DNA of 39,508 nucleotides from Streptomyces sp. ISL-66. GTDB lineage: Bacteria > Actinomycetota > Actinomycetes > Streptomycetales > Streptomycetaceae. The position numbers and the translations under genes were made by a program. Shown here piece after piece: positions 14,365 through 23,886 of the stretch. Position 1 is the stretch's first letter. Each line of letters starts with the position of its first letter. The stretch lies in NCBI RefSeq assembly GCF_018614135.1, contig NZ_JAGGOW010000111.1:1-39508 (forward strand). Reading direction: 5' to 3'. A model generated the notes under the pieces. It was not told where the DNA came from and did no database searches. It saw only the letters and a list, made by a program, of their open reading frames with translations.

Positions 14365-15987
14365 ATGGGGGAGCAAGCGCGGGATTCATCACCGGAGACC
14401 GACCGTGGCGATACGTGGCAGCGGCTGAACGCTTACGCGTACCTCAGTGCGCCGGAGCGACTTGAGTACGTCGCGATCATGCGGGTCTTCTGCGGCACCC
14501 TCCTCGCCGACCTCGCGGTGCCGGACGTACTAGCGAAACTGGCAGGGCCCGGCAAGCCGGCAGTCCCGTTAGACGCCGAGACGCTCACCGCCCGGCTGGA
14601 GCGGCTGGTGCACTGGGGCGCCTTGCTACGGAGCAGTCACTCGGTGAAGGCGTCGAGCATCACCGAGTACCAGCGCTCCCGGTCCCGCTACCAGTTGTCG
14701 AAGCTGGGCGAGCGGATCCAGCGGGACGCCGACGAGGTCCTGGCCGGGGCGGACGCAGCCCGCGAGGTGAGCAGCGAGCTGCTGGCGCTGGTCGAGCGCG
14801 GACTGCGCGAACTGAACGAGCTGGTTCAACGGCCCGGAGGGGTAGAGCCGCAGGACGCGCTGGAACGCGTCAGCACGCTGTTCGTTCAGTTCACCGAGTT
14901 CGCGGACTCCGTGCGGGACTTCTACGCCTACCTCGGTCAGGTACTGGCGCGCTACGACCTGGACAGCGCCGAGTACCAGGGCTTCAAGGAACTGCTGCTT
15001 GACTACGTTGAGGCGATCAGGGAGGACGTGGCCTTCCGCGCTCCTCGAATCGCGTCGGTCCTCGACCTTCTGTGGCCCCACCTCCCTGGCCTCCTGGAGC
15101 GCCTCGACGCCCACGCCCGCGGTTTGTCAGGGGTTCCGGGGGCAGGCGGCCAGACCGAGGTCCGGGTGCAGCGCAGCCGGGGCCGGGAGAAGGCCGATTG
15201 GGAGGGGCTCCGCGGCTGGTTCACCGACGTCGACGGACAGGGAAGCCAGGTCGATCAGTTGCGTGATGCCACCATGCGCGCGCTGCAGTCCTTGCTGACC
15301 AACGCCAAGCGGATGCTGCGCTCGGCCTCGGGTGAGATGTCGAGGCGCAAGGACCTTCTTCGGCTCGCCCGATGGTTCGACGAGGCAGCTCCGGAGGAAG
15401 CGCACGACATCGCGGTCGCTGCCTTCGGCCTCTACAGCGCCCGCCATCTGGGTGTCCCGCCGGCCTCTGACGAGGCGGTTCCCGCGTACACGAGTTGGTG
15501 GAACGGCCCGGTGGTCGAGGTGCCGGTGGCGCTACGCGAGCGGGGCAGTCGCGCGCAACGAGGCCGGGCATCGGCCATGGAGAACCACTCGGCGCAGAAA
15601 CGGCACCTTCAGGAAGTCGCCCGTGCACAGGCCGAGGCCAGAACGGCGGCAGCAGACGAACTGCGCAGCGCTGCGGGTCGCTTCACAGACGTACGCCTCA
15701 CCTCGGCGGCCCTCGGACTGCTACTGGAACTGCTGGCGACAGCACTGGGGAACGCTCGGCTGCGGCGCACGGGAGTTGGAGGCCCAGACGAGGCCCAGGA
15801 GTTCGGCCTGGAGTCCGCGCGGAGCGAGGATGCCGAGCTCGGCATCCAACTCACCGTACGTCGTTCCTCCGGGGCGAAGACAGTGTTGCACTCCGCCGAC
15901 GGCGACCTGGTGCTGGACGACCTGGAGCTGGAGATCGGACGTGCGGCCGGCTCGGCCGGACGTCAGGCCGAGGTGAGTGTGTCGTGA
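14365..15987 (+). CDS. jetA: Wadjet JetA (DUF2397 / TIGR02677 type)
   Basis: 540 aa from the ATG at 14365. It is the kleisin-like subunit of the Wadjet complex, an SMC-family machine that senses and cleaves closed circular plasmid DNA. The N-terminal part (LNAYAYLSAPERLEYVAIMRVF, residues about 20-45) and the later LLRLARWFDEA block (about 330) are typical of the TIGR02677 family, and length fits. Its stop overlaps the jetB start as GTGA. No clear ribosome binding site precedes the ATG, so it may be leaderless or start slightly upstream. Identity rests on family pattern plus the three following genes in canonical order; these TIGR families correspond, from memory, to Wadjet type II. Confidence 0.88.
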   Translation: MGEQARDSSPETDRGDTWQRLNAYAYLSAPERLEYVAIMRVFCGTLLADLAVPDVLAKLAGPGKPAVPLDAETLTARLERLVHWGALLRSSHSVKASSITEYQRSRSRYQLSKLGERIQRDADEVLAGADAAREVSSELLALVERGLRELNELVQRPGGVEPQDALERVSTLFVQFTEFADSVRDFYAYLGQVLARYDLDSAEYQGFKELLLDYVEAIREDVAFRAPRIASVLDLLWPHLPGLLERLDAHARGLSGVPGAGGQTEVRVQRSRGREKADWEGLRGWFTDVDGQGSQVDQLRDATMRALQSLLTNAKRMLRSASGEMSRRKDLLRLARWFDEAAPEEAHDIAVAAFGLYSARHLGVPPASDEAVPAYTSWWNGPVVEVPVALRERGSRAQRGRASAMENHSAQKRHLQEVARAQAEARTAAADELRSAAGRFTDVRLTSAALGLLLELLATALGNARLRRTGVGGPDEAQEFGLESARSEDAELGIQLTVRRSSGAKTVLHSADGDLVLDDLELEIGRAAGSAGRQAEVSVS

Positions 15988-17309
15988 CGCTTCCTTCGGC
16001 ACACGACGTGGCCCTGGCAACCGAACGCCGTGCCGCTGGACGGCTGCTACTTGCCCACCCTTTGGTGACGTCGGTCGGCCCCTACGCAGACTTGTTCCCC
16101 CTGATACGACGGCACGCCGACTGGTTGGGCAAGCGATTCCAGCAGGTACTCGGCTATCGGCTCCTGGTCGACACCTCCTACGCCAGGCTGTTCAAGGCCG
16201 GATTGGGGACCGCCGCAGGGCACCGGCTGGAGCGATCCACCGGTACCGCCTTCACCCCGCGCACTTACTCCTGTCTCGCGCTCGCGCTCTCCGTGCTGGT
16301 GACCGCCCCGGAACAGATGCTGCTTTCCCAGCTGGTCGCTGACATCAGGGCCGCAGCAGCCGACGCAGGTGTCAAGCTAGAGGAAACGGGCCGGGCCGTG
16401 GAGAAGCGGACTCTGGTCGCCGCCCTTCGCCAGTTGATCGACTGGGGTGTCCTGACGGAGACCGAAGGCAGTGTGGGATCGCTCGTGCAGGAGGAAGGCG
16501 GCGAGGCCCTGATCACGGTGGACCGGGAGATCGCCCGGATCATCGTTGCCGGTCCGCTCACGCAGAGCCTGGACGGGGTGGACCTGGTGAGGCGGGCTGC
16601 CGACCCCGGGTTCGGCGGTCCCCGCACTTATGTGCGCCGGATGCTCGTGGAAACGCCCGTCGTGTACCTGGATGAGCTGACCGATGCCGAGAGGGACTGG
16701 TTGCGGACCCGCCAACGCCGCGAGGCCCAGGCGTTCTCCGAGCTTCTAGGACTCGAGGCGGAGATTCGCGGCGAGGGCGTGGCGCTGGTGGACCCTGAGG
16801 AGGAGCTGACGGACTTGCACCTGCCCGGCACCGGAACCGTCGCCCAAGCCTCGCTCCTCCTGGTGGAGCGCCTCGTGGAACGGCTGCGGCCTGCCGAACC
16901 AGGGCATCCGGCAACGGGAGGGCGGCTCGTCATCGGGGTCGCCGTTCCAGACGGCCTGGTGGATGAGCTGCTGGCCGAGCTCATCACCGAGTACGGGCAG
17001 CGCGGCAACTGGCAGCGCGACTACCTTGAGGATCCCTCCTCATTGCGGAAGGCAGTTCTGGACCTGCTGAGCCGGATGCGGCTGGTGGCCCCCGCCGGCC
17101 CGCTCCGTTCCACGGGCCAGGGGTTGCCCGAGGGGTACGACGACGCGGTCCCGGAGGGCCGCTCCGTGACCGACGTGCTGGGCGCCCGCGCCGCCGGCAC
17201 CGACTGGGTACTCCTCGCCGCGGCTGCGCGCTACGCCACCCACGTCACCGAACGCCGGCCCGCCGGAGCGACACCCGGCATCGACATACAGCAGGAGCTG
17301 CCGCTATGA
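15984..17309 (+). CDS. jetB: Wadjet JetB (DUF2398 / TIGR02678 type)
   Basis: 441 aa from a GTG at 15984 that overlaps the jetA stop. It is the KITE-like winged-helix subunit that bridges JetA and the SMC-like JetC. The translation shows the family opening ERRAAGRLLLAHPLVT, a YRLLVDTSYARLFK block (about 53-66), and FTPRTYSCLALALSVL (about 85-100). Longer upstream readings overlap jetA and were rejected. It ends with an ATGA overlap into jetC, so all four subunits are coupled in translation. Confidence 0.88.
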   Translation: MTLPSAHDVALATERRAAGRLLLAHPLVTSVGPYADLFPLIRRHADWLGKRFQQVLGYRLLVDTSYARLFKAGLGTAAGHRLERSTGTAFTPRTYSCLALALSVLVTAPEQMLLSQLVADIRAAAADAGVKLEETGRAVEKRTLVAALRQLIDWGVLTETEGSVGSLVQEEGGEALITVDREIARIIVAGPLTQSLDGVDLVRRAADPGFGGPRTYVRRMLVETPVVYLDELTDAERDWLRTRQRREAQAFSELLGLEAEIRGEGVALVDPEEELTDLHLPGTGTVAQASLLLVERLVERLRPAEPGHPATGGRLVIGVAVPDGLVDELLAELITEYGQRGNWQRDYLEDPSSLRKAVLDLLSRMRLVAPAGPLRSTGQGLPEGYDDAVPEGRSVTDVLGARAAGTDWVLLAAAARYATHVTERRPAGATPGIDIQQELPL

Positions 17310-20300
17310 CCCCGGGCGCGAACGGCCCCATCCCCCTTCAGCGATCCGCCACCGCAGCCGGCACGCGCTTCCGCCTGCACCGCGCAGGCATCCTCAACGT
17401 CTGGCAGTACGACGAACAGGAATTCGACTTCGGCGACGGACGATTGCTGCTGCGTGGCAAGAACGGGGCAGGCAAGTCCAAGGCCCTGGAGATGTTGCTC
17501 CCGTACCTACTGGACGGCGACTCCCGCGCTCTGGACGCCACCGGTACGGGTCGAACGAGCCTCGTCTGGCTGATGCTGGACGGCTTCGAGCAGACGAACC
17601 GCCTCGGATACCTGTGGGTCGAGTTCCACATGACGACGGACGACGGTGGTGACCGATACCTCACCCTTGGGGCGGCCATCCGGGCATCGAAGTCGACGAA
17701 GAAGGCCGTGCCGGTCTTCTTCGTCACCCCGCTGCGGGTCGGCGAGGACTTCCGCCTGGTCGAGGCAGGCAGACCCCTGCCAGTCGATCGCCTCAAAGAG
17801 GCCGTCGGCGCGGAGAACGTCACGGACCGTTCCGTCCAGCACCGCTCGCGGGTCGCCCGTGAACTGTTCGGCATCACCGACGCAACGCGGTACCGCAACC
17901 TCACACAGCTCCTCCACCAGCTGCGACGTCCCACCGTCGGGGATCGGATCGAGTCCGGCGGGCTCGCCTCCCTCCTGAGCGAGACGCTGCCAGGACTCGA
18001 CGACGACGTAGTGGAGAAAGTGGCACGCAACCTCCACGACCTCGACGCCGTTCGAGAGGAGCTCGGCCGCTTGGAGCGCACCGACCGGGCCCTTCGCACC
18101 TTCCTGGGCGACTACCGCAGCTATCTGTCCGGAGTGCTGCTCAGGACTGCGAAGAAGGTCGACGGAGAACTGGACACCTTGGCGCAGCGACGCCTGCAGG
18201 CGGGAGAGGCTGCGAAGAAGACAGGAGCCCTGAAGGCACGGGAAGCCGAGGCTGAAGCACGTCTGCGCGCGCTGCGCGAGGAGGAGCAAGCCGCCCGGAC
18301 CGAGCTCGACGCCCTGCGGGCGAGTAGCGCATACCGCAGTTTGGAAGAGTTGTCCGAGCGCCGGACCACGGTCGGCGCCCTGGGCACAGCGGCCGGAACG
18401 TCCTTCGCCGCGCTCGCCAAGGCGCACGACACGGAAGAAGGTGCGGCAGACCGCCTGGCCGAGGGCGTCTCACATCTGGGCGAACGCCTTGGCGAACTAG
18501 GTACGGATCACCGCGAGCTCGTGGTGCAGGCCGAAAAGGCGGGACTCCCCACAGGCCATCTCGGCGAGACTGTCGGCCTGCCCCGAACGGATGTGGCCGG
18601 AGCTTCGGCGGCGGAACTCACGGGGCCTGACGCAGAAGTCCACATCGTGCGGCACCAACGGGTGATCGCCGTGGACGCCACGGCAGCGGAATCCGCCCTG
18701 CGGTCCTGGCAAGGACAGCTGGAGGACGCCGGCACGGTGGTGAAGCACCGGACCCGGACGGTGCAAGAGGTGGTCGGCCTGGTAGCACAGGTTGTGGAGA
18801 CACGGGGGCGGGCGGCTGTTGCGGATGCCGAATGTGAACGACTTGAAGAGGAGGCGGAGGATGCTGCGGCCCGCCTCGAAGGCCATCGGGAGAAGGTAGC
18901 CGAGGAGAGCGGGGGCTACCTCCGTCAGGTGGAGGCTTGGCTGGAGCACGTCCGGGCCGTGGCCGGCCCGGACTGCCCTCCGTTGACCCCTGTCCGTGCG
19001 ACGGTCGCCTGTGAGACCTCGTCGGAGGCCCCCTTCGCGGAGCGGGTGCTGCCACCCGACATCGACGGGCAGGCTAAGCGCACCGCCCTGACGGTGCTGG
19101 AGCCGTACGGTGTGCAACTGACTCAACAGCGGGACTCCCTCGCGCTGCGCGTCGCCCGGCTCACCGAGGAACACGACCTTCTGACAAGGGAGAAGGAGGA
19201 GTGGGAGCGGCGAACCGATCCGGAGCCGCCCATCCCGTACCACCGCACCGCCGAGCGCGATCCAAGTACCGGAGCGCCCTTCTACCGGCTGGTGGACTTC
19301 GCTGACGACCTGTCCTCCGCCGATCGGGCCGGCCTGGAGGCGGCGCTCGAAGCGAGCGGGGTTCTGGACGCTTGGGTGACCTCGGACGGAACGCTCCTCG
19401 ATCCCCTGACGCGAGACGTCCTGTTCCAGCCTGGGACCGTACTGCCCGACGGTTCGACTCTGGCCGCCGCGCTGCGCCCCGCCGCGCAACCGGAGGGCGG
19501 CATCGCGCGCGAACGGGTCCAACACCTCCTGTCCGCCGTCGCCCTCGCCCCAGCTCAGGAAGTCGCCACCACCAGCGCGGTGTACTACGACGGCAGCTGG
19601 CGCCTCGGTCCCCTCCGCGGCCAGCATTCCAAGGACGGTGCCGAGTACGTGGGCGCCGCCGTACGAGCCGAGACACGACGCCGGAAGATCGCCGAACTGG
19701 AAGTTCGCTGGGCGGAAGCGGAGAAGCGGCTGTCCGACTACCGCGGACAACTCGGCGGGCTCGACACCATCCGCCGGGACCTGGCATCGGCGGAACGCGA
19801 CTTCCCCCGGCCGCAGTCACTCACCCGCGCCTGGCACGAGCTCGACTCCGGGGAGGAAGCCCTGCGGAACTTGACCGCCAAGGCGACGAAGGCGGCACGC
19901 CTGGCCGAGGAGGCACGTGCCGAGGCCGTGGCCGCCCGTAGCAAAGCAGAGGGAACCGCAACAGCCCACGACCTCCCCACCGACTCCGACGCCCTGGATC
20001 GCGTACGAACCGCCCTCGCAACTCTGCTCGACGGGATTGGACGCATGTGCCGGGCTATCTGCGGCGTGGCCGACGGGCTGGACAGGCACCGGGCCGGTCA
20101 CACCAGGTACGCACGAGCCCACCACGACCGCCTGGAGGCAGCGGAAAGCTACGGACTCCAACTCGGCGAACTGCGCTCGGCCCAGCAGGACCTCCGCACC
20201 CGTGAAGAAGCCATCGGTTCCTCCGAAGAGGAGATCCTCGCCCGCGAAGAGGAGACCAAGCAGCGCGTCGCGGCCGCCGCCCAGGCGCTGCCGGGAGCCC

Positions 20301-21538
20301 AACGGGGACACCACGACCTCCGCGACCAGAGGGTCCGCGCGGAGGAGGACGAGAAGCGAAGTCTCGAAGAGTTGCTGGTACAGCAGACGGCCGTCATCAC
20401 CGCCGGAAGCACCCTCCGCGGTGCGGTCGGTCGTCCGGAGGTAATCCGTGGCGCCGGGCTGGACCGTTCCTCCCTGCCCGCACTGCTGTTGGACGACCCG
20501 GGCGCGGACGTCCGTGACCGCATCCGGTCCCTGCGCGGGCTGGCCGATGCAGTGCGGGGCGGTCTCGACCGTTCGAGGAAGGAAGTTTCGGACAGCACAC
20601 TCCTCAACGGGCACACGGCACTGCGCGACCAGTTGGCCGGCGGGTACGACGCGCAACTCGAGGAACTCGCCGGGATCAAGATCTGCCGCCTGGTCGATGA
20701 CCACGGTCCGCACGACGTCGCCGTCGTCGGAGAACGCATCGCTGCTCGGGCCGCCGAAGCCCGTGGTCGCCTCACCGAGCGTGAGAGTGAGGTCTTCCAA
20801 CGCTTCCTCACGGGCGAACTCGGTGACCACTTGTCAACACAGGTCGTCACCGCCGCCAACCTCGTCTCCGCGCTGAACGACACGCTCAAGACCGTGCGGA
20901 CCTCACACGGGCTCGGCGTGGAGCTGCAGTGGAAGCTGGACGAGGACGTCGACGCCGACGTGCGGGCAGCCGTCGAACTACTGCGCAGTCCTTCGAGCCT
21001 GCGCACCCGTGAGCAGGGCGAGCAGCTGCGCGAGGTGCTGCAGCGCCGGATCGAGGACGCCCGCCGGACCGATCCGTCAGCCGGGTACGCCGCCCATCTG
21101 CGCACCGCGCTGGACTATCGCGACTGGTTCCGCTTCCACACCTTCGTGGTCGAGGACGCCGTCCCCGGCCGCAAACGCAAGCTCACCGGACGCACCGGAC
21201 TCAGCCAGGGTGAACAGCGCGTGCTTTCCTACCTCGTGCTCTTCGCTGCAGCCGCCGCCCACTTCACGACCCTCGGCGAGTCCGCACCGCACGCTCCCCG
21301 GCTGATCCTCCTGGACGACGCCTTCGCCAAGGTCGACGAACCCACCCATGGCCGGCTCGGCCGCATCCTTGTCGACCTCGACCTCGACTTCGTCCTCACC
21401 AGCGAGAGACTCATGGGCAATTGGCCCGAGGTGCCCTCCCTGCACATCTACGAGTGCCTCCGCGACCCGCACACACGCGGGGTCGCCACCTTGCACTACA
21501 CCTGGAACGGCCGACACCGGCGCTTGGTGTCCGTATGA
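17306..21538 (+). CDS. jetC: Wadjet JetC, SMC-like ATPase (TIGR02680 type)
   Basis: 1410 aa. SMC/Rad50-like motor that extrudes DNA loops in Wadjet. Walker A is GKNGAGKSK (51-59), early in the chain as in SMC proteins. Two long charged coiled-coil regions rich in Glu, Arg and Ala (about 260-400 and 780-1020) flank a middle hinge-side domain. The C-terminal head carries the ABC signature LSQGEQRVLSY (near 1300) and Walker B LILLDDAFAKVDEP (near 1335). The ATG overlaps the jetB stop and the stop overlaps the jetD ATG. All motor motifs are intact. Confidence 0.92.
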   Translation: MTPGANGPIPLQRSATAAGTRFRLHRAGILNVWQYDEQEFDFGDGRLLLRGKNGAGKSKALEMLLPYLLDGDSRALDATGTGRTSLVWLMLDGFEQTNRLGYLWVEFHMTTDDGGDRYLTLGAAIRASKSTKKAVPVFFVTPLRVGEDFRLVEAGRPLPVDRLKEAVGAENVTDRSVQHRSRVARELFGITDATRYRNLTQLLHQLRRPTVGDRIESGGLASLLSETLPGLDDDVVEKVARNLHDLDAVREELGRLERTDRALRTFLGDYRSYLSGVLLRTAKKVDGELDTLAQRRLQAGEAAKKTGALKAREAEAEARLRALREEEQAARTELDALRASSAYRSLEELSERRTTVGALGTAAGTSFAALAKAHDTEEGAADRLAEGVSHLGERLGELGTDHRELVVQAEKAGLPTGHLGETVGLPRTDVAGASAAELTGPDAEVHIVRHQRVIAVDATAAESALRSWQGQLEDAGTVVKHRTRTVQEVVGLVAQVVETRGRAAVADAECERLEEEAEDAAARLEGHREKVAEESGGYLRQVEAWLEHVRAVAGPDCPPLTPVRATVACETSSEAPFAERVLPPDIDGQAKRTALTVLEPYGVQLTQQRDSLALRVARLTEEHDLLTREKEEWERRTDPEPPIPYHRTAERDPSTGAPFYRLVDFADDLSSADRAGLEAALEASGVLDAWVTSDGTLLDPLTRDVLFQPGTVLPDGSTLAAALRPAAQPEGGIARERVQHLLSAVALAPAQEVATTSAVYYDGSWRLGPLRGQHSKDGAEYVGAAVRAETRRRKIAELEVRWAEAEKRLSDYRGQLGGLDTIRRDLASAERDFPRPQSLTRAWHELDSGEEALRNLTAKATKAARLAEEARAEAVAARSKAEGTATAHDLPTDSDALDRVRTALATLLDGIGRMCRAICGVADGLDRHRAGHTRYARAHHDRLEAAESYGLQLGELRSAQQDLRTREEAIGSSEEEILAREEETKQRVAAAAQALPGAQRGHHDLRDQRVRAEEDEKRSLEELLVQQTAVITAGSTLRGAVGRPEVIRGAGLDRSSLPALLLDDPGADVRDRIRSLRGLADAVRGGLDRSRKEVSDSTLLNGHTALRDQLAGGYDAQLEELAGIKICRLVDDHGPHDVAVVGERIAARAAEARGRLTERESEVFQRFLTGELGDHLSTQVVTAANLVSALNDTLKTVRTSHGLGVELQWKLDEDVDADVRAAVELLRSPSSLRTREQGEQLREVLQRRIEDARRTDPSAGYAAHLRTALDYRDWFRFHTFVVEDAVPGRKRKLTGRTGLSQGEQRVLSYLVLFAAAAAHFTTLGESAPHAPRLILLDDAFAKVDEPTHGRLGRILVDLDLDFVLTSERLMGNWPEVPSLHIYECLRDPHTRGVATLHYTWNGRHRRLVSV

Positions 21539-22798
21539 CCCGGCTCCCCGCCGCCACACGTAACTGGCTGGCCGGGCCGGGCCTCGTCCGGCTCTGGGAA
21601 TCTGCACGCAAGCGCCTGGAAGGCAACGGACTCCAGGCGACCGGCTCGGTGCGGCTGTCAGGACTGGCTGTACAGGAGAGGAACGACCTGTCGCTCCTGC
21701 TCGGTAAGCCGATCACGGGAGCCACCGCCACGGTGCAGCTCGACTCACTCGACACCCGACTGCGGTCCTCGGCCGCCGACCTCGGTCTCACGGACGTACT
21801 CCAGGAACTCGGACCGACGCTCACCGATCGCCGCGCCGCTCGGACGGAGGCCCAGGCACGGCGTGATCAGGTGTGGTCCTCACTCGCCTCGTCCCTGGAG
21901 GGCTGCCAACTCACCAACGAGGATTGGGCCTGGCGCTGGTACGACGGGCTGCGCCGCACGGGGGTACCCAACGGTGTAACACCCGCAACAGCGGTGCGTA
22001 CCCTCCAGCAGGCGGTCCACGTCCTCACCCTGCTCTTCGGTCCCGGGCGGGCCGGCGCCTGGGGGCGGGGCGACCTCGCCGCCGAAGCAACCGGATCGGC
22101 CCACGGCCTGGACGACGGGACCTGGCTCGCGCGCCTCGTCCAACGGGGCATAGCCCTCGCCCACGACACCGAGCTCCCCGACGATGCGGCCGGACGCCGC
22201 GCCTTGTGGCGGCTCGCATCCGTCACGCCGGACGAGGTCTCCAGCACCGTGCTCGCCTATGGCCTGCGCCTTCGACGGCGGGGGCTGGCGGGAACGCTCC
22301 CTGTACGAACGAGCGGTCCACCACGTGGAAACCCACCTCACACTGCGCGACTTGCACGCACTGCGGCTCTCGCTGCCGGCCGGCACCCTCATCCGCATCT
22401 GCGAGAACCCACGGGTGGTGGAGGCCGCAGCCAACACCGCCTGCTCACAACCGCTGGTGTGCACCTCGGGGAGTGCCGCGACAGTGGTCCTCACCCTCCT
22501 CGACGCCCTCGCCGCCACCGGCTGCCGCTTCGCTTACCACGGCGACTTCGACTGGCCGGGCATAGCCCTGGCCAACCGCGTGGTCCACCGCTACGGCGCC
22601 GAGCCATGGCGGATGGGCGCCGAAGACTACGAACAGCTCGCCACCAGCACCCAGGCCCGCAACGTCCCACAGCACCCGCTCACCGGCCCACCGACCACCG
22701 CGGACTGGGACCCGGGCCTCGCCCCAGCCATGGCCGCACTCGGCATCGCCCTCCACGAAGAGGCCACACTCGACCTGCTCGTGGCGGACTTGGCTTGA
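21535..22798 (+). pseudogene. jetD: Wadjet JetD nuclease (DUF2399 / TIGR02679 type), frameshifted
   Basis: JetD is the Toprim-type nuclease subunit that cuts plasmid DNA. The first frame (ATG 21535) gives the N-terminal about 245 residues (TRLPAATRNWLAGPGL ... VTPDEVSSTVLAYGLR). The family sequence then continues in the +1 frame (DGGGWRERSLYERAVHHVETH ...) to TGA 22798. The switch lies near 22265-22300, around a run of five G. The second half carries the Toprim residues: Glu in RICENP and the DxD in YHGDFDWPG. One base too many in this stretch explains the break. As written, the first frame runs to 22983 with unrelated residues and would lack the nuclease core. A sequencing error, real decay, or recoding cannot be told apart here. 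Confidence 0.8.
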
Positions 22799-23226
22799 AC
22801 CCTGCTGGGAAGGTCTTGGCTGTGTCTCGATCAGCACCCAGCCCACGAATGAACCCTCGGTCACCGACCGGCACACGCTCTCCAGCCAGGCGTACGGCAC
22901 CAGGCGGCACCTGGAAGCGCGCCAGTGGCACACGGCGCCCACGTCAACGGAACGATTCGCTCGAGGAGCACACGGCGGGGTAGCCGGCCAGGAGGAAAGT
23001 GGTCTCATCACGCGTAATCTCGCTGCCGCCTACGTGTTGATGCGGTACCTCAGGCGTTGCTAGAAGCGCCGGCGTCCATGATCTCCCTCCAGCGACCTAG
23101 ACGTGGCCGTGACAGGTCGAGCCAGGTGTACATGGTCCCGGTCAGCTCTCCCACGTCTCGCGTGCTCAGCACGGGACACCCCATGTTGTCAGTGGGGCTA
23201 CTTAGCCTTGAACGACCACCAAAGAC
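22799..23226. other. gene-free stretch between jetD and the nuclease-like fragment
   Basis: Only antisense and short frames without ribosome binding sites are present. A minus-strand frame at 23050-23301 (ending in TWLDLSRPRLGRWREIM) has some protein-like character but is not recognised and has no convincing start. No tRNA, terminator or IS end seen. Confidence 0.45.
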
Positions 23227-23463
23227 TTGAGCGCTCGGAAAGGAAGGGGCCGGCATGGCGGAGCGTGGGGGCAGGCTGCTGCCTTCGGATTTCAGTACCA
23301 ATATCTCGTCACGCTGGAGGAGTTACTAGCCGCTGCCGAAGGGCTGCGCCCAGGCGTAAGCGCGGCGCTAATCGAACCAACGTGCACCACCGGAGAGGCA
23401 GTCCATGACCCGGATGCCATCGACTTCGATCTGGTGGGTGCCGACCGCGCCCCCGTGCTCGCG
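23227..23463 (+). pseudogene. N-terminal fragment of a nuclease-like defence protein
   Basis: Frame from about 23227 codes for GGAWGQAAAFGFQYQYL, a helix, then VSAALIEPT and DPDAIDFDLVG. The pattern (GF-x-YQ, IEP, D-x-IDF) resembles the N-terminal PD-(D/E)XK-type nuclease domain found on bacterial STAND/NACHT and Cap4-like proteins, but the sequence stops matching before the QxK motif. It runs directly into repeat copy 2 at 23464. A GGAAGG site precedes it, though the ATG at 23255 is in another frame. Decayed remnant; family call is tentative. Confidence 0.45.
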
Positions 23464-23551
23464 GGTCCTGCGTCTCCTGGGCGCCGTCGATCGTGGCGAC
23501 CGGACCGAGATCAAGGCGCTCCTTGCAGCGCTCGAAGCGGCGGACAAGTCC
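23464..23551 (+). repeat. 88-bp dispersed repeat, copy 2 (inside a short ORF)
   Basis: Matches 6074-6161 (about 84% identity, ungapped). Here the frame continues through AAHEIGWRLIAFVAAMTAAAAL to a stop at 23635, giving a helical region with a hydrophobic C-terminal segment. The ATG at 23405 lies in the antiphase of the nuclease-like fragment and is probably not the original start. Both copies sit next to STAND/nuclease-type genes, so the unit may be a small defence-associated gene or a 3' module. Confidence 0.6.
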
Positions 23552-23730
23552 CTGCTCGACGCAGCGCACGAAATCGGGTGGCGACTGATCGCCTTCGTGG
23601 CGGCCATGACGGCCGCTGCAGCCCTTTCTGATTGAACCGACGAAATGATCTGGGAAGCCGCTATCTGACAGCCCCATCCGAGGGGCAGCTGTCTTCCCGA
23701 GCAGGTCATCGCACCTCTTCCCGAAAGCGG

Positions 23731-23783
23731 CGGGAGGGGTGCCCGGCGAAGGTCTGGGATGCGATCTCGAAGGGCCCCTCCCG
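23731..23783. terminator. long hairpin before the DUF4236-like gene
   Basis: CGGGAGGGGTGCCC (23731-23744) pairs with GGGCCCCTCCCG (23772-23783), with two unpaired bases and a loop of 27 bases. No T-run follows. It may end plus-strand transcription coming from the jet side, or be a mobile-element scar. Confidence 0.4.
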
Positions 23784-23886
23784 ACAATTTGCGATATGCC
23801 ACGATTCTCACGTACCGACGCCGCGGTAGTGACAGACTCCCCGGAGTAGAAAGGGGAGGCCCCATGGGTTCGGTTTCCGCGTTGGT

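Noticed and set aside
15495..15983. 163-codon extension upstream of jetB
   Set aside because: Runs inside jetA in another frame; the GTG at 15984 gives the conserved JetB start.
23405..23463. ATG at 23405 as start of the short ORF holding repeat copy 2
   Set aside because: This part is the out-of-phase reading of the nuclease-like fragment; only the section from 23464 on has a counterpart at 6.1 kb.
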